Shown here in pieces: positions 59,157-64,000 of a DNA stretch of 64,000 nt (position 1 is the stretch's first letter; each line of letters opens with the position of its first letter). Made by a program: the position numbers and the translations under genes. This stretch comes from Pyrenula massariospora (Eukaryota; Ascomycota; Eurotiomycetes; Pyrenulales; Pyrenulaceae), in NCBI GenBank assembly GCA_021030905.1, contig JAGFMI010000005.1, positions 1,054,001-1,118,000 of the forward strand. Direction: 5' to 3'. Below the pieces are notes generated by a model. It was given only the letters and a program-made list of their open reading frames with translations, was not told the origin of the DNA and did not search any database.

Positions 59157-60470
59157 TTCTGGAGCGGTACGTGAGGCAAATTAGGACCGGATGCAAGAAA
59201 CGGACACTTAAGTTCCCAAGCAGGGTTTCCGGTAGATAAATAATGACAACTATAAGGAAACCAGCAGATGAGTCGATGACAAGTCCATGTTACTCGACTA
59301 TAAGCACAACCAGGATTGAAAAGCAAAGATAGATACAAAGCATCACGTAGAAAAGAATCCACCCAGCTAAAGCGTTCTACAAGGTCAACAAATGGTGACA
59401 ACAACAGGACCCATAGTCAAAGATGGCCCATTAGCGGTTCCTCGTGCAACTAAAGATTCAGAAGGAAGTAGGATAGACTAGACAGAGGGTCTGCAAGGCC
59501 CACCTTTCTCCATTTCAACGGCAAACCCATGTTCGTGACCGGAATGTTGTCTATGATGGCTGCTGGCTGGTGGAGAAGAGAATATTAAGAACGACCGATG
59601 TAATGTTAGTGAACACTAGCTACCTGGAGCGGCGGCGACGAGTCAGTGCTGACATGTTGGCCCTGGAGGACCTTGAATCTGTTTGGTGAGTTCCCCTGAC
59701 AGAGATCTACAGACCGTTCGCAAGAGCCTCACAGCTGAATCTCCACAAATACCTGCTCCTGCATCTAGACATAAGCGCCACCTATTTTCGATCGGATGAT
59801 GTGAAGATGGGTTTGGTCTTGTCCCGCAAAGTTGGGGGCGATTTACCCCAGTCAAAAGTAGTGCCATTACCGCTCGGACGGACGGCCGAGGCGACATCGC
59901 CTGTCGAGGATTTCCTAACGGCTGATCATAAATCTTTAAGAAAGACAAGATGATGAGAGAACTGCGTCTACTTGTGACAATAGAGATGATAGGTGTTCCG
60001 ACAGGATGAAGACTGAGTGATGAAAAGACTTGATGTTTCTGTTTCGCGAAGAAGCACATAGGACGTCAATGGGCGTTCGGCATCCGGAATTTAGTCTGAA
60101 ACTTGGGAGGACATCGGAGTGCTGGAACCCAAACAACATGACCAGGTCGGGCTGAGCGATCGCTATTGCGTGCTCAGCCTCGACGTGAGAATCTAGGTAT
60201 CTAGGCTTCAGAACGTGGGGCTGAAGGAAGGGGACCTTTGTTGCTTTGATGACAGAAAGATTTTTAAAGGCAGTTGACGGTCAATTGATTACCCGATAAA
60301 CTAAGTTAGCTGGTCGCCTCAGCCACTTTGCCAAGAGATCCGCCAAGCCTCTCCGAAAGAGGATCATTCGCGTGACTGCGGAGGTTGCGATAACTCTGCC
60401 TTGAATGGAAATTTTCATATGCTCCACCAATGTGTTCTGTGGACTTGTCCTACCATGTTGAATGGCGGAC
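59157..60470. other. Intergenic between MFS and P450 genes
   Basis: 1.3 kb with no convincing gene; frames up to about 138 residues on the minus strand (59643-60059) have no motif. I looked for a Zn2Cys6 regulator, common in such clusters, and saw none. The GC-rich CGGACGGACGGCCGAGG near 59877 resembles binding sites of such regulators but is a weak hint. Confidence 0.4.
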
Positions 60471-62152
60471 TCAGGTCTTAGGTCCACGGAGCCGCAATCT
60501 CACCAGGGGATCTCTTTGGGGTCCCATGATCCCAATGCTCCGGGGATTGAATTGGAATTCGTCGACGGGCATCAAGAACTCCAGATCAAACAGCAGCAAA
60601 ATGGTCGACACGACACTAATTACTTCCTGCTCCGCTACAAACCTTCCGCTGCATAGTCCTGTACCACCGCCAAAGCTGCGTAAGTGTGCATTTTGCTTCT
60701 TTAGTTGCTGACGTAGTTTCTCGTCGTCTTTGTCTTCTATCATCCACCTCCGCGGTTCTATACTTTCCGGATCGTGAAAGACATCCCAATTGAAGTGCAG
60801 TAACTGCACAGGTAGTAGGACGACGCTACCCTTCCTAACCATATATCCCTCGAGCTCCGAGTCCTTGACCACGATTCTTGCGGCTGCGCTTGCTGATCCA
60901 GTTCTTAACGCCTCCTTCCAGACTCCTTGTACATACTGATTCCCTTTCAATTGATCCATATCGAAGCTAAGGTGATCCCCGGAGCGGTCTTCGTTTGTCA
61001 TTAAGGCTGTTCGAGCTTCTCGCCGGTACCGCTCGATCCCTCCGGGTGAGCGCAATACGCATATTGTGAACCACGTCGCCATAGGTGCAGAGTTGGTGAC
61101 AATTCTGTCGCGGAATTAATGGAAATCAATCACAAGTCAAGTATTGCAGGAGCATACACAAAAAGAAACGCGGCTTGAAGAGATGCTCTGCCGCGGAGCG
61201 TGAAGCCAAACCTCCTACCTAGCGCCTCCTTCTCCCAGTTCATACGAATACCCCATTTCGCGTTCCAAACGCCGTTAGATTCCGGCCACTCTTCAAGCTC
61301 ACATCCGACCCACTTTTCAAAGGCGCGGAGCATCCTCTCACGTGCCGCAAGCACTTTTGGTCTGAGGTAAAAAGAAACGTTTGACCGCACTCCAGCAAAT
61401 GCCGCATCATTGAAGAGCTTCCAATCCTCCCACATATCGGGCCAGAATGTTGAGAGCCGATCGCCAAAGAAAGCCAAGACCGATGATTCAAAAATAGTTC
61501 TCCGCATCAATTCGTGATATCGCACCGTCCTCGGTTCGAGGCTTTTAAGGTCGAATAATTCGTCTAGTACCTCGTGAAATTTTTCCATATACACTTTCAT
61601 TACATCATTCAACGTAGCCCCTGTTAGATACTTCAAATAAGCCGCATGATTACTCGTCAGAAACGCTCGCGACTCAAGCTCCTTTCCTGAAAGTTGAGAA
61701 CTCGGTTTCAGCGGTAATCGAAATTTAGCAAGGTCAGCTGGGGGTAAATTGAGTGCATTGTCCATCATGCTTTCCACGACAGGCTCGAAGACATATTCTC
61801 GGGATCTGCTGAAGACGTGTGCCACGGTCTCGGCGGAGTTGAAGACGTGGAATTTCGTGCCCATCATCATTAGCGTGAACGGAGTGTTTGGGTATCGTGC
61901 CTTCCATACTGCGAACGTCTTGTTCGGGTTTGTCAAGAATTGGGGGAGATGTTGGAGGTATGGGATCCAGTATGGTGCTACGGGAGGTTCGTGTCCAGTT
62001 GACGAAGCGTGAGGTCTTGACTGGAGAAGAGAGACTATCCAGGTGCAGAGACACAGTCCGCAGATAAGACTGCCTGTAGCAGTTAGAGTCATAATGAACA
62101 AAAGGCTGGTGGAGAGATCCAGCTCAGCCAGCTTGAGTAATGGGTGTTCCAT
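60471..62152 (-). CDS. Cytochrome P450 monooxygenase (CYP7/CYP8-like clan features)
   Basis: Two exons, 62152-61158 and 61104-60471, give 542 residues; the 53-nt intron (donor GTATGC, acceptor ACAG) joins FLFVIVTNSAPMATWF, the helix-I region. An N-terminal membrane anchor spans about residues 16-42. Helix-K ExxR is EALR (about residues 396-399) and the PERF-like region is DPESIEPRRW. The haem loop is FGGGTGLCSGR with Cys at about residue 483; the usual Arg two before Cys is Gly, which occurs in CYP7/CYP8-type enzymes. Helix I lacks the classical AGxDT, having TNSAPMATW instead, also as in that clan. Fungal members often act in specialised metabolism or on sterol-like and fatty substrates. Substrate unknown. 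Confidence 0.9.
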
Positions 62153-62435
62153 TGCGTCGTTTTGCTCCGGTCGTAGAGCGCGCCGAGTGTCGCTCGGCGC
62201 TACTAATTACGATCTTGTGGAAGGTGATTACTTGACTTCATTTTTTGGGGCCGAGACGGGACGCCCTTCCTACTCTAGGGTAGTTTGGGATGACATCACT
62301 CAGCTAAGTGCGAATCCTTCAAAAATGACCAAAGGGATATGGCGTTAAGTCGGTGGCAGAATTGTCTGATGCATAACATCATACCTTTACGAGGAGCTGG
62401 GTCTATTGGTCAGAAGTCTTAAGATAATTGCTATA

Positions 62436-63479
62436 TCATTCTATCTGCCTTAGATCAAACTCCATCCCCGGAAGGTCTCCATAGCCTCGTTTGAGGTATT
62501 TGTCTATCGCTTCTTCCTCCGGGTGGTACTCTGCCAGAACATCCAACGACTCCTCAGCATCAATCAAGTCCTTTACCGTCTCTGACAAATGTACCTTCAT
62601 CGGACTTCGATACCACGGGGCGAAATGGACTAAAAGGGTGTCAGCTCACACAACATGAACCCGGTCACAAGAGACAAGCTACCTACGCTGGCTCAGCACA
62701 ATCCTAATCTCGTCTGAAAAGTTCGGCTTCCCACCATGCCAGAGCCTGAGGTCCCTGATCATAGCCGCTCCCTTAGCACATGAAGGTTGGATAGGGCCGC
62801 GGCCATCCCTGGCTCTTTCCTCCAGGAGGTGCTTTTTCACGCCATGCTCCGAATTTAGTCGTGACGCAGGGAGTGTCATAAAGTCAAATGCGCGTCCGTA
62901 GTTGTGCGTGCCAAGGTAGACCTCTGTGGCTCCATTTCGCTCGTCCACCGCGACAAGCGGCGCGTTAACGATGTAACAGAATGGGTGGCACGGGTGGTCG
63001 AAGAACGCATCCGTATGTGTCGGTTGGGACACTGGCTCGATCCTCTGGCCTGCGCAAAACTCCTTGCCCACTGGGAGAGCAACATTTGAGCTGCTAAAAT
63101 TCCACTTTGGCCGCGGCCCGAGTGCTGTCGATGTGACCTGGGAGACGAGGGGATTCAGGAAGATATTGGGCTTGAAGTATTCGCGCTGAGGGGGAGGTTC
63201 AAGGGAAATATTGCCGCGGTGGAAGTTCTTAGGCGCGTCATCCCCCATCGAAGCGAGGGTTTTGGAATCTCGTAGCATGCCCTCGTTGAGGAAGTCGAGG
63301 TCGTCTTGCTCGTAGACGTCGTTAATAATGACAATTCCATCTTCGTATAGAGCTTTAATTGCTGTCTCGAGATTTTTGGCGGAGAGCTTTCCTTTGGAGA
63401 CTTCTCCTGGTGATGGGTTGATGTACACTGCCTCGTTTTGGAATGCACCGTTTTCTGTGTTTCGAAACATAGACATCAT
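62436..63479 (-). CDS. Phytanoyl-CoA dioxygenase-like Fe(II)/2-oxoglutarate oxygenase
   Basis: Two exons, 63479-62687 and 62629-62436, give 328 residues; the 57-nt intron has a GTAGGT donor and TTTTAG acceptor and restores VLSQLHFAPWYRSPM. The iron-binding triad is His155-x-Asp157 in QPTHTDAFF and His248 in LRLWHGGKPN; Arg259 in DEIRIVLS would bind 2-oxoglutarate. The N-terminus has the family element ALYEDGIVIINDVY. The start is uncertain: the open frame continues upstream of ATG 63479 for about 50 nt to an acceptor-like CTCCTAG, so an extra 5' exon is possible. Such enzymes commonly hydroxylate or desaturate fungal meroterpenoids and alkaloids. The P450 gene starts only 283 nt downstream. 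Confidence 0.85.
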
Positions 63480-64000
63480 TTTGTACTTCTTCAATTCATC
63501 GGTATTACTTCCTTCCTCTTCATCTAGGAGTCAAAATATGTGCTTAAAGAGGTCGTTCCCAAAACTTGTTAACACAGCTAATTCAATTTCATTTCCCCGT
63601 TTGAGTGTGTCTTGCTTGTTTACCCGCCATGGGTTACCTAATAGTCTTGTGTCGTTACCCCACGCTGGGTTTTCGGTTTTCTCAAAAGAGAATCGCTTTA
63701 CCATCATACACTGTTGCAATGCAGGTACGCAAGAGCGCACAAAACGTAGGTAAGCTTCCGATAATTGAAACTGTATCAGATGAGTCGCTGTGATATATTT
63801 TGGAGCGGTTCCAGTAGCGCGATCGACAGGAGCAATGAAAGGTATGGCGGATTACCAAATGCGGTGATAGTGTAGCGGCCTAGTCAGGTCCTTCAGGTCG
63901 GCCGATAAGTTGACAATAGGACCATTGGATATGACGATTTTGAGAACTTAAATTTCGAATCTGCCCTTGCGGAATGCCGATCTTGGGAACTCTTCTTCCA
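63480..64000. other. Right edge, possible 5' exon of the dioxygenase
   Basis: An open minus-strand frame at about 63711-63531 (MVKRFSFEKTENPAWGN...) could be an upstream exon of the dioxygenase gene, but no donor stands out. The remainder shows no gene before the window ends. Confidence 0.3.

Noticed and set aside
59870-59900. Zn2Cys6-regulator binding site (CGGACGGACGG)
   Set aside because: A lone G/C-rich match with no regulator gene nearby is not enough to call a site.

Overview
This is eukaryotic DNA from a filamentous ascomycete (Pezizomycotina). The evidence is compact genes with short introns (mostly 43-175 nt, donors like GTAAGT/GTACGT/GTATGT, branch sites like CTAAC/CTGAC), fungal-only gene types (fungal PEX26, SWC2, a JSN1-type RRM-PUF protein, an RCO1-type PHD protein, a CBM1 cellulose-binding module) and large fungal MFS and P450 families. 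A leotiomycete is a guess; class cannot be fixed by eye. All gene models were built by joining exons by hand at splice signals and by protein-family continuity.

From about 0.15 to 35.4 kb the window is a gene-dense housekeeping block. Minus strand: a Cys-rich single-pass surface protein, a four-helix membrane protein, SRP72 (secretion), a PARN/CAF1-type deadenylase, PEX26 (peroxisome) and a saccharopine-dehydrogenase-like oxidoreductase. Plus strand: ribosomal protein eL43, a RING-PHD protein of PHRF1 type and a DHA1 drug transporter. Then come divergent SWC2/VPS72 (SWR1 complex, minus) and a RRM-PUF RNA-binding protein (plus), an EBP1/PA2G4-like protein and an RCO1-like double-PHD subunit (both plus).

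From 35.4 to 64 kb the character changes: long stretches without recognisable genes, orphan or lineage-restricted proteins, secreted proteins and metabolic genes. The most unusual item is a head-to-head pair of paralogous secreted proteins (38.2-39.3 kb minus, 42.3-43.2 kb plus). Each has a signal peptide, a conserved pro-region, dibasic sites and a C-terminal domain with six cysteines ending in a shared C-x3-GDPC motif. Between them lie a small membrane protein and a decayed ORF. A GFA-type zinc enzyme, two 2EXR (F-box-like) proteins and CDC42 follow; CDC42 is a housekeeping island.

The right end holds five minus-strand genes: a GH27 alpha-galactosidase with a CBM1, a bicupin oxalate decarboxylase, a 14-helix MFS exporter, a cytochrome P450 and a phytanoyl-CoA-dioxygenase-like Fe(II)/2-oxoglutarate enzyme. 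The last three look like the edge of a specialised-metabolism cluster whose backbone enzyme, if any, lies beyond 64 kb. I saw no rRNA, convincing tRNA, CRISPR array, virus-derived element or intact transposon.
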